Assembly (NCBI RefSeq): GCF_003148685.1
Contig: NZ_QGGR01000037.1
Span: 1 to 64,000 of the forward strand
Source: Actinoplanes xinjiangensis
GTDB lineage: Bacteria; Actinomycetota; Actinomycetes; Mycobacteriales; Micromonosporaceae
Length of the DNA stretch: 64,000 bases
Reading direction: 5' to 3'
The translations under genes and the position numbers were made by a program. The notes under the pieces were generated by a model that saw only the letters and a list, made by a program, of their open reading frames with translations, searched no databases and was not told the DNA's origin. This document shows, piece by piece, positions 17,071-25,807 of this stretch; within the stretch, counting starts at the first letter, position 1; every line of letters begins with the position of its first letter.

Positions 17071-17585
17071 GTGACCGAGCCGTCCGTGCCCACCGTCGTC
17101 GATGCCCTTGAGCCGTGGCCCGGCACCGTCGCCTGGCGCCCGGTCTCCAGCCGGCTCATCGTCGTCCATCTCATCGGCATCACCGTCTGGACCGTCGTGC
17201 TGCTCGGCGGTCTCCTCACCGGCTACCTGATCGTCGGCGGGGCGCCAGGCTCTTCGGGATGGGCGCGGTGCTGGTCCTGGCCGTGTGGCGGGCCGTCATC
17301 GCCGCCCGTGCCGTCCGGGCCTGGGGCTACGCCGAGCGCGACAAGGACCTGCTCGTCCGGCACGGGCTGCTGGTCCGGCACCTGTCCATCGTGCCGTATG
17401 CGCGGATGCAGTATGTCGACGTCACCGCCGGACCGCTGGAGCGCGCGTTCGGGCTCGCCACCGTCCAGTTGCACACCGCCGCCGCGGCCAGCAACGCGCG
17501 GGTGCCCGGCCTGCCGCCGGACGAGGCGTCCCGGCTCCGCGACCGGCTGACCGCCCTCGGCGAGGACCGGGCCGAGGGCCTGTGA
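17071..17585 (+). pseudogene. Bacterial PH-domain (YdbS-like) membrane protein gene with a one-base frameshift
   Basis: The 5' part reads MTEPSVPTVVDALEPWPGTV, then VAWRPVSSRLIVVHLIGITV and a membrane helix to TGYLIVGG; the 3' part in another frame continues LFGMGAVLVLAVWRAVIAARAVRAW, then a PH domain with HGLLVRHLSIVPYARMQYVDVTAGPLERAFGLATVQLHTA. The break falls at the GGGG run 17239-17242: one extra G would restore a single 172-residue protein. The encoded protein is of the bPH2 type (two helices then PH fold), usually paired with a longer partner gene, which follows directly. Could be a real frameshift, sequence error or recoding. Confidence 0.75.
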
Positions 17586-19390
17586 CCGGCGCCGGAGTTC
17601 CGCACCCCCCGCAGGCCACCCCCGGCGGGCCCGACCCGGCCGCTCCGCATCCCGGCCTTCCCGCCGTCACCGGCCTCCCGAATGGGGCCGGGAGCACGGG
17701 TCCGCCTCTGACCGGCAGCGGGAGCGCGAGTCAGCCTCTTACAGGCAGCGGGAGCGCGGCTCCGCCTCTTACAGGCGGCGGGGGCGCGGGTCAGCCTCTT
17801 GCGGGCGGCGGGGGCGCGGGTCAGCCTCTTGCGGGCGGCGGGGGCGCGGGTCAGCCTCTTGCGGGCGGCGGGGGCGCGTGGTCCGTACCGGATGAGGGTT
17901 TTCCGGCTGGGGAGACGCCCGGCGCGGCAGGGGGGCGAGGGGCCGACCGTGAGGCGCGGCAGCGGCTGCATCCGCTGAGCCCGCTGCTCAAGGGTGCCAA
18001 GAGCATCGCGGTGATCGTCGCGGCACTGTCGTGGAACACGCTGGGTAAGGTCGGGGCGACCGACTTCGCGCTGATCGTGCTGGCGCTCGCCGTCGCCGTG
18101 GTGATCTTCGCGGCGGTCGGGTGGTGGAACACCGGGTATCACGTCGTCGGCCGGGAGCTGCGGATCACCGAGGGGCTGATCTGGCGGCGCAACCGGGCCA
18201 TCCCGCTCGACCGGCTCCAGGCCGTCGAGGTGCGCCGGCCGCTGCTCGCCCAGCTCACCGGCCTCGCCGAGCTCCGGCTCGAGGTGGTCGGCGGCAGCAA
18301 GACCGAGGCGCCGCTCGCCTACCTGACCGTCCGTGACGCCGGCCTCCTGCGGGAACGGCTGCTGTCGCTGTCCGGCCGCGCGCCGGCGGTCGCCGCGCCC
18401 ACCCCGGACGGCGCCGCGGAGGTGCCGCTCTACCAGGTCCGCAATCAGGACCTGCTGATCAGCCAGTTGCTCACCCCGCAGGCGTTCTTCCTGCCGTTCG
18501 GTGTCGCATGGGTGATCGCCCAGTTCGTGCTGGAGGGGACGTGGACGTTCATCGGCATCGCCAGCACCGTCACCGCGATGGCCGGCGTGCTGCTGCAACC
18601 GATCCGGCGGGTGCTGCGTGACTGGGACTTCCGGCTGTTCCGCGGGGAACGGCTCGTCCTGCACTACGGGCTCACCGAGACCCGCAGCCAGGTCCTGCCG
18701 CCGCACCGCGTCCAGACCGTGCGGGTCACCTGGCCGCTGTTGTGGCGGGCCAAGAAGTGGCTGCACCTGACGCTCGACGTCGCCGGCGTCTCCGGGCCCG
18801 AACCGGGTGAGGACCACAGTTCCGACCGCCTGATGCCGGTCGGTGACCTGGCCGCCGCCCGTGCCCTGGTCGCCGCCGCCCTGCCCGGCGTCGACCTGAC
18901 CGGTCTCGCCACGTCACCGCCGCCGCTGCGGGCGAAGTGGCTGCACCCGTTCGGCCTGCGGTTCTACGGGGCCGGCCTCGCCGATCAGGTCTTCGTCAGC
19001 CGGTCCGGGCGGCTCACCCGGGAGATGACGCTCGTGCCGTACGCCCGGTTGCAGAGTGTCCGGGTCGTCCAGGGGCCGCTTCAGCGGCGGCTCGGGCTCG
19101 CCACCGTCTACGCCGACACCGCCGGCGGGCGGGCCGGCGAGGCCCGCGACCGGGATCTGACCGAGGCGTACGCGATCGCCGACCAGCTGGCGGCCCGCTC
19201 CCGTCAGGCACGGGCGGCCGCCGCGGCGGCGCCGCAGGTCACGCCCACCGCCCCCGGGTCGATGCCGCCGGTTCCGGCTTCCGGTCCGCCCGGTTCCGGG
19301 CCGTCCGAGGGGATACCTCCGGGCGCGGCCGACCGGCCGTTCGGCGCACCGCGGGACGAGACGTACTGGCAGCGGCCCGAACAGTCCTAA
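17582..19390 (+). CDS. Bacterial PH-domain (YdbT-like) membrane protein
   Basis: 602 residues from a GTG overlapping the stop of the preceding PH gene (GTGA). After a ~130-residue N-terminal linker of Gly/Ala/Pro repeats come two helices (IAVIVAALSWNTLGKV, DFALIVLALAVAVVIFAAVGWW), a first PH domain (ITEGLIWRRNRAIPLDRLQAVEVRRPLLAQLTGLAELRLEVVGG), another helix pair near residue 300, and two further PH repeats (LHYGLTETRSQVLPPHRVQTVRV; SRSGRLTREMTLVPYARLQSVRVVQGPLQRRLGLATVYADT). This three-repeat layout matches YdbT-family proteins, implicated in some bacilli in resistance to membrane-active peptides; the role here is inferred only from that. Confidence 0.85.
   Translation: MTGAGVPHPPQATPGGPDPAAPHPGLPAVTGLPNGAGSTGPPLTGSGSASQPLTGSGSAAPPLTGGGGAGQPLAGGGGAGQPLAGGGGAGQPLAGGGGAWSVPDEGFPAGETPGAAGGRGADREARQRLHPLSPLLKGAKSIAVIVAALSWNTLGKVGATDFALIVLALAVAVVIFAAVGWWNTGYHVVGRELRITEGLIWRRNRAIPLDRLQAVEVRRPLLAQLTGLAELRLEVVGGSKTEAPLAYLTVRDAGLLRERLLSLSGRAPAVAAPTPDGAAEVPLYQVRNQDLLISQLLTPQAFFLPFGVAWVIAQFVLEGTWTFIGIASTVTAMAGVLLQPIRRVLRDWDFRLFRGERLVLHYGLTETRSQVLPPHRVQTVRVTWPLLWRAKKWLHLTLDVAGVSGPEPGEDHSSDRLMPVGDLAAARALVAAALPGVDLTGLATSPPPLRAKWLHPFGLRFYGAGLADQVFVSRSGRLTREMTLVPYARLQSVRVVQGPLQRRLGLATVYADTAGGRAGEARDRDLTEAYAIADQLAARSRQARAAAAAAPQVTPTAPGSMPPVPASGPPGSGPSEGIPPGAADRPFGAPRDETYWQRPEQS
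17681..17880 (+). repeat. 30-base in-frame tandem repeat in the PH-protein linker
   Basis: Units at 17711, 17741, 17771, 17801 and 17831, with degenerate flanking units, encoding ten-residue blocks of the type GGGGAGQPLA. The two 3' units are identical, suggesting recent expansion. The repeat only lengthens a flexible N-terminal tail. Confidence 0.9.
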
Positions 19391-19393
19391 GCT

Positions 19394-19792
19394 GTGACGA
19401 TGGAGCTTCCGGAGTTCGCCCCCGGTCTCAGCGCCCGGGTCGAGTTGACGGTCACCGACGCCGACACCGCCCAGTCCCTCGGGTCCGGCGACGTGCCGGT
19501 TCTCGGCACGCCCCGGTTGCTCGCCCTCGCCGAGGCCGCGACGGTCGCCGCCACCGCGCGGCAGATTCCCGGCGGCATCACCACGGTCGGCAGCCGGGCC
19601 GACATCGAGCACCGCGCCCCCACGCCGGTCGGCCGCCGGGTCACCGCCCAGGCCACCCTGACCAAGGTGGACGGGCACAGACTCCTGTTCGACGTGACCG
19701 TCCACGACGGCGACACCGTGGTGGCCGAGGTCCGTATCGAGCGGGTCGTCCTGGACCGGCAGCGGTTCATCGCCCGCGCCCTCGGCGACTGA
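19394..19792 (+). CDS. Hotdog-fold thioesterase, fluoroacetyl-CoA thioesterase (FlK)-like
   Basis: 132 residues (GTG at 19394; ATG at 19400 is an alternative). The sequence follows FlK-type thioesterases: TDADTAQSLGSGDVPVLGTPRLLALAEAA with the Thr/Glu active-site region, then SRADIEHRAPTPVGRRVTAQATL containing the conserved His. FlK-like proteins are common in actinomycetes outside fluoroacetate producers and probably hydrolyse other acyl-CoAs, so the family name should not be taken as the substrate. Confidence 0.8.
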   Translation: MTMELPEFAPGLSARVELTVTDADTAQSLGSGDVPVLGTPRLLALAEAATVAATARQIPGGITTVGSRADIEHRAPTPVGRRVTAQATLTKVDGHRLLFDVTVHDGDTVVAEVRIERVVLDRQRFIARALGD

Positions 19793-19835
19793 CCGCGGCC
19801 GGGTCGGCGTCGCGGGGTGGCCCCGGTGCGCCGCC

Positions 19836-20771
19836 TCAGCGATCTCCCCAGCGGGCCAGCAGGTCGGCGGGGGTGGGCATCGCGGTGGCACCGCCCTGCC
19901 GTTCGCAGACGAGCCCGGCCACCGAGAGGGCGAAGCGGACGTGCCCGGTCCAGGCGGCCGGCCCGGTGGGGCGGCCGCCGGTGAGCAGGCGACTGATCAG
20001 GGCGGCCATCACCGAGTCGCCGGCACCGGTGGCGTCGACCGCTTCGACCAGCGGGGCCGGGATGTCGGTGGCGCCGTCCCGGGTGGCGACGTGCGCCCCC
20101 CGGGAGCCGCAGGTGACGACGACCGCGCCCGCGCCGAGCGTGAGGATGTGGGCGGCGGCCGCGGCCGGATCGTGTTCGCCGTAGAGGGCCACCGCGTCTG
20201 CCGAACTGAGTTTGACCAGGTCAGCGGTGGCGAAGAACTCTTCGGTGAGGTCACGGAGCGCGTCCACGGCGGCAGTGCCGGGCAGCAGCGTCGGCCGCAC
20301 GTTCGGGTCGAAGACCCGCAGCGGCCCGGCGGTCGACCAGGCGGCCCGGGCCGCGGCGAGGAACGGCTCGCGGAGGAGGCTGATCGAGCCGGCGTAGAGG
20401 ACGGCGGCCCCGGCGATCGCCGGTACGTCGAGGTCGGCCGGGGTGAGCAGGGCGTAGGAGGGCGGCTCGCCGTAGAAGGTGAAGGTGGGCTCGGCGCCTT
20501 CGAACGTCGTGACGGCGAGGGTGGTGGGGACGCCGACCCGGCGTACCCCCTGGCCGTCGACGCCGGCGGCGCGCAGGAAGGCGGCCATCCGGTCGCCGAG
20601 GACGTCGGTGCTGAGCGTGCCCGCGAAGCGGACGTCCCCGCCGAGGCGCGCGACACCGACGGCGACGTTGAGAGGTGCGCCGCCGATCGCCTGCCGGTAG
20701 ATCCGTTCGCCGTCGAGGTCCGCTTCGAGCAGGTCGATCAGCGCCTCGCCCATCACCATCGCGTAGCCCAC
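19836..20771 (-). CDS. PfkB-family sugar kinase, fructokinase-like
   Basis: 311 residues. GGAPLNVAVGVARLGGDVRFAGTLSTDVLGDRM is the PfkB N-terminal signature and DATGAGDSVMAALISRLL the C-terminal signature with catalytic Asp; FDPNVRPTLLP is typical of fructokinases/2-keto-3-deoxygluconate kinases. GTG start. No sugar transporter or isomerase is nearby, so the substrate is not fixed by context. Confidence 0.88.
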   Translation of the reverse strand: MGYAMVMGEALIDLLEADLDGERIYRQAIGGAPLNVAVGVARLGGDVRFAGTLSTDVLGDRMAAFLRAAGVDGQGVRRVGVPTTLAVTTFEGAEPTFTFYGEPPSYALLTPADLDVPAIAGAAVLYAGSISLLREPFLAAARAAWSTAGPLRVFDPNVRPTLLPGTAAVDALRDLTEEFFATADLVKLSSADAVALYGEHDPAAAAAHILTLGAGAVVVTCGSRGAHVATRDGATDIPAPLVEAVDATGAGDSVMAALISRLLTGGRPTGPAAWTGHVRFALSVAGLVCERQGGATAMPTPADLLARWGDR

Positions 20772-20873
20772 GTCGCCAGCCTCTCATTCCGGGGCGCCGG
20801 TCCCAAGGGGCACGCGGGGGCCAGACCCACCCGATCGCCCGGTCGAAATAGGTGGATTTGAGACAATTACCGA

Positions 20874-21443
20874 ATGAATACGTTAGCCCTGGCGATGGTG
20901 GCGCCGCTTCTGATCACGCCCGCGCCCGTTTCCGAGGGGACCTTCAAGACCTGGCGTGACGGCGCGCGCGCCGTCACCTACGACACCGCGTCGGTCCCGG
21001 CAGGCGCGCGGGCCACCGTCAAGATCATCGAAAACCGTCCGGGGGTACGGGTGAGCCTGCTCGCCACCGGCCTGACGCCGGGCCGGGCGTACGGCGCGCA
21101 CCTGCACACCAGCCCGTGCGGGAAGGACCCGGCCGCCGCCGGCCCGCACTACCAGCACCGTCCGGACCCCGCCGCCGGACCGGGCAGGCCGTCGACCGAC
21201 CCGGCGTACGCCAACCCGCGCAACGAGGTGTGGCTGGACTTCGTCGCCGACCGCAATGGCGTCGGCCGGGCGGTCAGCACGCAGAAGTGGACGTTCGGCG
21301 ACGACCGGCAGCCGCGATCGCTGGTGCTGCACGCCGAGCACACGCACACCGAGCCGGGGGCGGCGGGCACGGCCGGCGCCCGGCTGGCCTGCCTGACCCG
21401 CGACGTCGCCGCGACCTACGCGAACGCCCCCGGCCGCGGGTGA
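20874..21443 (+). CDS. Secreted Cu/Zn superoxide dismutase-family protein
   Basis: 189 residues with a short hydrophobic N-terminus (MNTLALAMVAPLLITPAPV). The SOD-like core has YGAHLHTSPCG with the two copper-type histidines, GPHYQH, NEVWLDFVADRNGVG and VLHAEHTHTEPGAAGTAGARLACL. The zinc-loop aspartate pattern of classical enzymes is not evident, so dismutase activity is uncertain; actinobacterial relatives are annotated only as superoxide dismutase family. Confidence 0.8.
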   Translation: MNTLALAMVAPLLITPAPVSEGTFKTWRDGARAVTYDTASVPAGARATVKIIENRPGVRVSLLATGLTPGRAYGAHLHTSPCGKDPAAAGPHYQHRPDPAAGPGRPSTDPAYANPRNEVWLDFVADRNGVGRAVSTQKWTFGDDRQPRSLVLHAEHTHTEPGAAGTAGARLACLTRDVAATYANAPGRG

Positions 21444-21521
21444 TCATGAGGCCGGGCCCGGCGCTGCCGGGTCCGGCGCTTCGGCGGTAACGTCGGGGGC
21501 ACCGAGAACGGAGGCACCCAC

Positions 21522-22991
21522 ATGGCCGAGAACAGCGGCGCCCAGCCCGCACCGAAGACGGAGTCGCACGACCCCGACTTCCCCGAGGCGTTCCTGAGCT
21601 TCATGCGCCAGGGCTGGCGGGAGGATCCGCTGGCCGTGTCGCCCCTTCCCGAGGTGCCCAACTACGCGAAACGCCGCAACGCGCTCTCCGAGGCCTTCCC
21701 CGGTGAGACGCTGATCATCCCGAGCGGCAACGAGAAGGTGCGTGCCAACGACACCGACTACCACTTCCGCCCGGGCAGCGACTTCTTCTACCTGACCGGC
21801 GACCGCGACCCGGACAGTGTGCTCGTCCTGCACCCGAGCGGGTCGGGGCACGACGCGGTGCTCTACACCCGGCAGCGCAACTCGAAGGACACCGACCGCT
21901 TCTTCCGGGACCGCAACGGCGAGCTGTGGGTGGGGCGTACACACACGTTGTCGGAGAAGTCCACCGAGCTGGGAGTGACCGCGGCCCCGCTGGGTGACCT
22001 GGGCGCGGCGCTGGCCGGGTCGGCGCCGGGCCGGACCCGGGTGCTGCGCGGCCTGGACGCGAACGTGGACCGGGCGGTGCTGGCGTACGAGCCGGACCGG
22101 TCGCGGCCGCGCGACCGTGAGCTGGCCGGGGTGATCTCCGAGCTGAAACTGGTCAAGGACGAGTGGGAGATCGCGCAGTTGCAGGCCGCGGTCGACGCGA
22201 CGGTGTTCGGCTTCGAGGACGTGGCGCGCATCCTGCCGGCCGACCGGAGTGTCAAGGAGCGGCTGCTGGAGGGCGTGTTCGGGCTGCGGGCCCGGCACGA
22301 TGGCAACGACGTCGGCTACACGTCGATCGTCGGTGCCGGCCCGCACGCGACGATCCTGCACTGGGTGCGCAACACCGGTGTGACGAAGCCGGGCGAGCTG
22401 CTGCTGATGGACATGGGTGTCGAGGGCGACAACCTCTACACCGCCGACGTGACCCGGACGGTTCCGGTGAACGGCACGTTCACTCCGCTGCAGCGGCAGG
22501 TCTACGACATCGTGTACGCGTCGCAGCAGGCCGGCATGGACGCGATCCGGCCGGGTGTGGTCTTCAAGGACGTGCACAAGGTCTGCATGCGGGTGCTCGC
22601 CGAGGGCCTGCACGACCTCGGCCTGCTGCCGGTGAGCGTGGACGAGGCGATGGCCGACGACAGCACGATCTACCGGCGGTGGACGCTGCACGGGTTCGGG
22701 CACATGCTCGGCATCGACGTGCACGACTGCTCGGCGGCGCGCAACGAGGCGTACCGGGAGGGCCCGCTCAAGGAGGGCTACGTCCTGACCGTCGAGCCGG
22801 GTCTCTACTTCCAGCCGGAGGACGAGCTGGTGCCCGAGGAGCTGCGGGGTGTCGGCGTCCGGATCGAGGACGACGTGCTGGTGACGGCGGACGGCTGCCG
22901 CAACCTGTCGGCCGGCCTGCCGCGCGCCTCGGGTGAGGTCGAGCAGTGGCTCGCGTCGCAACGGGAGGCGGGTCCTCGCCTGCCCGGATGA
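21522..22991 (+). CDS. pepP: Xaa-Pro aminopeptidase (aminopeptidase P, M24B)
   Basis: 489 residues, good GGAG site. N-terminal creatinase-like domain with NYAKRRNALSEAFPGETLIIPSGNE and FRPGSDFFYLTGDRDPDSVLVL; catalytic pita-bread domain with metal ligands in LLMDMGVEGDNLYTADVTRTVPV, the histidine of HGFGHMLGIDVHD, EPGLYFQPEDELVPEELRGVGVRIEDDVLVT. Removes N-terminal residues preceding proline. The long linker and ~490-residue size match actinobacterial PepP. Confidence 0.93.
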   Translation: MAENSGAQPAPKTESHDPDFPEAFLSFMRQGWREDPLAVSPLPEVPNYAKRRNALSEAFPGETLIIPSGNEKVRANDTDYHFRPGSDFFYLTGDRDPDSVLVLHPSGSGHDAVLYTRQRNSKDTDRFFRDRNGELWVGRTHTLSEKSTELGVTAAPLGDLGAALAGSAPGRTRVLRGLDANVDRAVLAYEPDRSRPRDRELAGVISELKLVKDEWEIAQLQAAVDATVFGFEDVARILPADRSVKERLLEGVFGLRARHDGNDVGYTSIVGAGPHATILHWVRNTGVTKPGELLLMDMGVEGDNLYTADVTRTVPVNGTFTPLQRQVYDIVYASQQAGMDAIRPGVVFKDVHKVCMRVLAEGLHDLGLLPVSVDEAMADDSTIYRRWTLHGFGHMLGIDVHDCSAARNEAYREGPLKEGYVLTVEPGLYFQPEDELVPEELRGVGVRIEDDVLVTADGCRNLSAGLPRASGEVEQWLASQREAGPRLPG

Positions 22992-23011
22992 CCGTCCGGC
23001 AGGATCAGGGC

Positions 23012-25753
23012 ATGAGCGCCACCGAGCCCGCCGTGCGGCTGCGTTGTTACGGCGGGCTCCGCATGTGGCGTTCCGGCGTCGAGGTCGACGTCGGGGCGCC
23101 GCGCCTGCGGACCCTGCTGGCGGCGCTGCTCGCGGCCCGCGGCGGCACCGTCGGGGTGGACTCCCTGGTCGAGCTGATCTGGGGCGCCGCGCCGTCACCG
23201 AGTGCGGTGAACCAGCTGCACCGGCTGGTCGGGCAGGCGCGGCGGTTGTTCGAGCCGGACCTGGCCAGCCGCGCCACCGGCAGCTGGGTGTTCCCCGCCG
23301 GTCAGGGATACCGGCTGGTCACGGATGCGCAGAGCTGTGACCTGATGGCGGTGCGGGCCCTGCTGGACACGCCCGGGGCGGTTCCCGCGGTGCTGGAGAT
23401 CGTGCAGGAACCGGCGTTCGCCGGGCTGGACGCCGAGGTGCTCGGCCATCCGGCCTTCGTGGCCCTCGAACAGGAGCGGATCCAGATCGCGGTGGACGCC
23501 GCCGAACTCACCCTCGGCGATCCCGGCGCACTCCGGCTGCTGGCCCCGTTGCAGCGGATCGCCGCGTCGGCACCGCTGCACGAGCCGCTCCAGGCCCGGA
23601 TGATCCGCCTGTTGACGTCGGCGGGCCGCCGGGCCGAGGCGCTGGTGCTCTTCGACGCGACCCGCCGTCTGCTCGCCGACGATCTGGGCGCCGACCCGGG
23701 CGCCGAGCTGCGTGGCGCGCACCTGGCGGCCCTCTCCGACGGTGAACCCGGCACCCCGCCCGCCCACCGGCCGGCGCAGCTGCCGCGCCGGGTGGCCGGC
23801 TTCGTCGACCGCGGCGACCTGACCGATCACAGCGCCGGCATCGTGGTGCTCAGCGGCATGGGCGGGATCGGCAAGACCGCCCTCGCGGTGGAGTGGGCGC
23901 ACCGGCTGGCACCGAGCCACCCGGACGGGCAGCTCCACCTCAACCTGCGCGGCTTCGACCCGAGCGGCCGGGTGGTGAAGACGATCGACGCACTGGCCAT
24001 GCTGCTCGAATCGGTCGGTGTCGGTCCCGCCGAGCTGCCGGGCGACGTCGACGCCCGCGCGGCCCGGTTCCGGTCGGCGGTCGCCGACCGGCGCATGATC
24101 ATTCTGCTGGACAACGCGCGCGACTCCGAGCAGGTGCGCCCGCTGCTGCCCGGGGCACCCGGCTGTCTGGTGCTGGTGACCAGCCGCAACCGGCTCGCCG
24201 GCCTGGTGGCGCACGAGGGCGCCCGGGCGGTCCAGGTCGGCCGGCTCGACGAGGCGGGCGCCCGGGAGCTGCTCGCGAAGCGGATCGGCGCACCCCGGCT
24301 GGCCGCGGAGCCGGCGGCGACCACCGAGCTGATCCGGTTCTGTGCCGGCCTGCCGCTGGCGCTGTCGATCACCGCGGCCCACGCCGCGGTCCGGCCCGGC
24401 CGCAGACTCGCCGACCTGGTCGAGGAGCTGGCCTCGCAGGCCCGGCTGGACGCGCTCACCACCGGCGAGCCACACGACGACGTCCGGTCGGCGCTGTCCT
24501 GGTCCTATCTGGCGCTGAGCCCGGCGGCGGCGCGGCTGTTCCGGCTGATCTCGGTGCACTCCGGGCCGGAGATCCCGGTCGAGGCAGCGGCCAGCATCAC
24601 CGGCACCTCCGGCGCGGCGGTGCGCACCGCGCTCGCCGAACTGAGCGCGGCCAACATGATCACCGAGGCCGGGCGGCAGCGCTACACCCTGCACGACCTG
24701 CTCCGGGCGTACGCCGGGGAGCTGCTCGGCGACGAACGCGCCGACGCGGTCGCCCGGCTGGTCGAGCACTGTCTGCGGGACGCCCGGAACGCGTACCTGA
24801 CGTTCGGCCGCCCGGAGATCGCGCCACTCGGTCCGCCCTCACCGGGCATGACGTCCACGCCGATCGCCGACCTCGGCGACGCCCTGCGCTGGTACACCCG
24901 GGAGCAGGCCGCCCTGACCTGCATCATCGACCTGGCCCTGCTGCACGGCCACCACCGGGAGGCCGTGCTGACGGTGTTGTACCTGCGGGCGGTCCGGTCG
25001 GCGCGGGCCGAGCCGTACTCGGACTCCCGCGAGCAGACCATGCGGGTGCTGGCCGTGGTCGGCGACCTCGGCGAACCGGTGCTGGAGGCGGCGCTGCTGC
25101 GCGAGGCCGCCCTGGTGGAGAGTCCCACCGATCCGGCGGTCTCCCGGCTGCTGCTGCGCCGGGCGCTGGACATCGCGGAGCGGGCCGACGACGTGATCGG
25201 GCAGGCGCACGTGCTGCGCAACCTCGGGCTCACCATCGCCGGTGAGGACCGGGACCGGGCTCTCCCGTTGCTGCGGCGGTCGGTGCGGGCGGCACGGCGC
25301 ACCGGCGAGCCGACCGTGCTGGTGTACTGCATCGACGCGCTCGCCCGGACCCTCCAGGAGGACGGGCAGCTGGACGAGTCCGTCACGCTCGCCCGGGAGG
25401 CGTTCGACATCGCCCTCGCCACCGGACTCGACGATCTGCGCAGCAATGCGGCGACCCGGCTCGCCGAGACCGCCCTGCTGACCGGCGATCACCGGCAGGC
25501 CGCCGCGATGGCGCGATGGGCCGCCGAGCACATACCGCCCGGTGAGATCCACATCCGGCTCCCGGTCTACGCCTTCCTCGCCGAGGCCAGCGACCGTCTG
25601 GGTGACGACGACCAGGCGCGGGCCGCGTGCGCCGTCTTCCGCGATCTGATGCGCCGGCACGGGCCGGCCTACCGGCAGGCGCTCGGCGACGAGGAGGTGA
25701 ACCGCTTCATCGCCACGGTGGACAGGATCACGAGTGCATCGGAAATGCACTGA
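23012..25753 (+). CDS. AfsR/SARP-family regulator with NB-ARC and TPR regions
   Basis: 913 residues from the ATG giving MSATEPAVRLRCYGGLRMW (an in-frame ATG lies at 22988). Order: OmpR-type winged helix (residues ~8-100, SAVNQLHRLVGQARRLFEP), BTAD all-helical domain (~100-245), NB-ARC-type ATPase with P-loop GMGGIGKTALAVEWAH near residue 282 and LILLDNARDSEQVRPLLPG-type Walker B, winged-helix region ending in QRYTLHDLLRAYAGELL, and a TPR-like C-terminal third. Such regulators usually activate secondary-metabolism or stress genes. The esterase 55 bases downstream is the obvious neighbour target, but that is inference. Confidence 0.9.
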   Translation: MSATEPAVRLRCYGGLRMWRSGVEVDVGAPRLRTLLAALLAARGGTVGVDSLVELIWGAAPSPSAVNQLHRLVGQARRLFEPDLASRATGSWVFPAGQGYRLVTDAQSCDLMAVRALLDTPGAVPAVLEIVQEPAFAGLDAEVLGHPAFVALEQERIQIAVDAAELTLGDPGALRLLAPLQRIAASAPLHEPLQARMIRLLTSAGRRAEALVLFDATRRLLADDLGADPGAELRGAHLAALSDGEPGTPPAHRPAQLPRRVAGFVDRGDLTDHSAGIVVLSGMGGIGKTALAVEWAHRLAPSHPDGQLHLNLRGFDPSGRVVKTIDALAMLLESVGVGPAELPGDVDARAARFRSAVADRRMIILLDNARDSEQVRPLLPGAPGCLVLVTSRNRLAGLVAHEGARAVQVGRLDEAGARELLAKRIGAPRLAAEPAATTELIRFCAGLPLALSITAAHAAVRPGRRLADLVEELASQARLDALTTGEPHDDVRSALSWSYLALSPAAARLFRLISVHSGPEIPVEAAASITGTSGAAVRTALAELSAANMITEAGRQRYTLHDLLRAYAGELLGDERADAVARLVEHCLRDARNAYLTFGRPEIAPLGPPSPGMTSTPIADLGDALRWYTREQAALTCIIDLALLHGHHREAVLTVLYLRAVRSARAEPYSDSREQTMRVLAVVGDLGEPVLEAALLREAALVESPTDPAVSRLLLRRALDIAERADDVIGQAHVLRNLGLTIAGEDRDRALPLLRRSVRAARRTGEPTVLVYCIDALARTLQEDGQLDESVTLAREAFDIALATGLDDLRSNAATRLAETALLTGDHRQAAAMARWAAEHIPPGEIHIRLPVYAFLAEASDRLGDDDQARAACAVFRDLMRRHGPAYRQALGDEEVNRFIATVDRITSASEMH

Positions 25754-25807
25754 TCTCGCACTGATCCACGGTTGGCTGAGCCTCGACCGACTCTCCAGGA
25801 GGATTCG

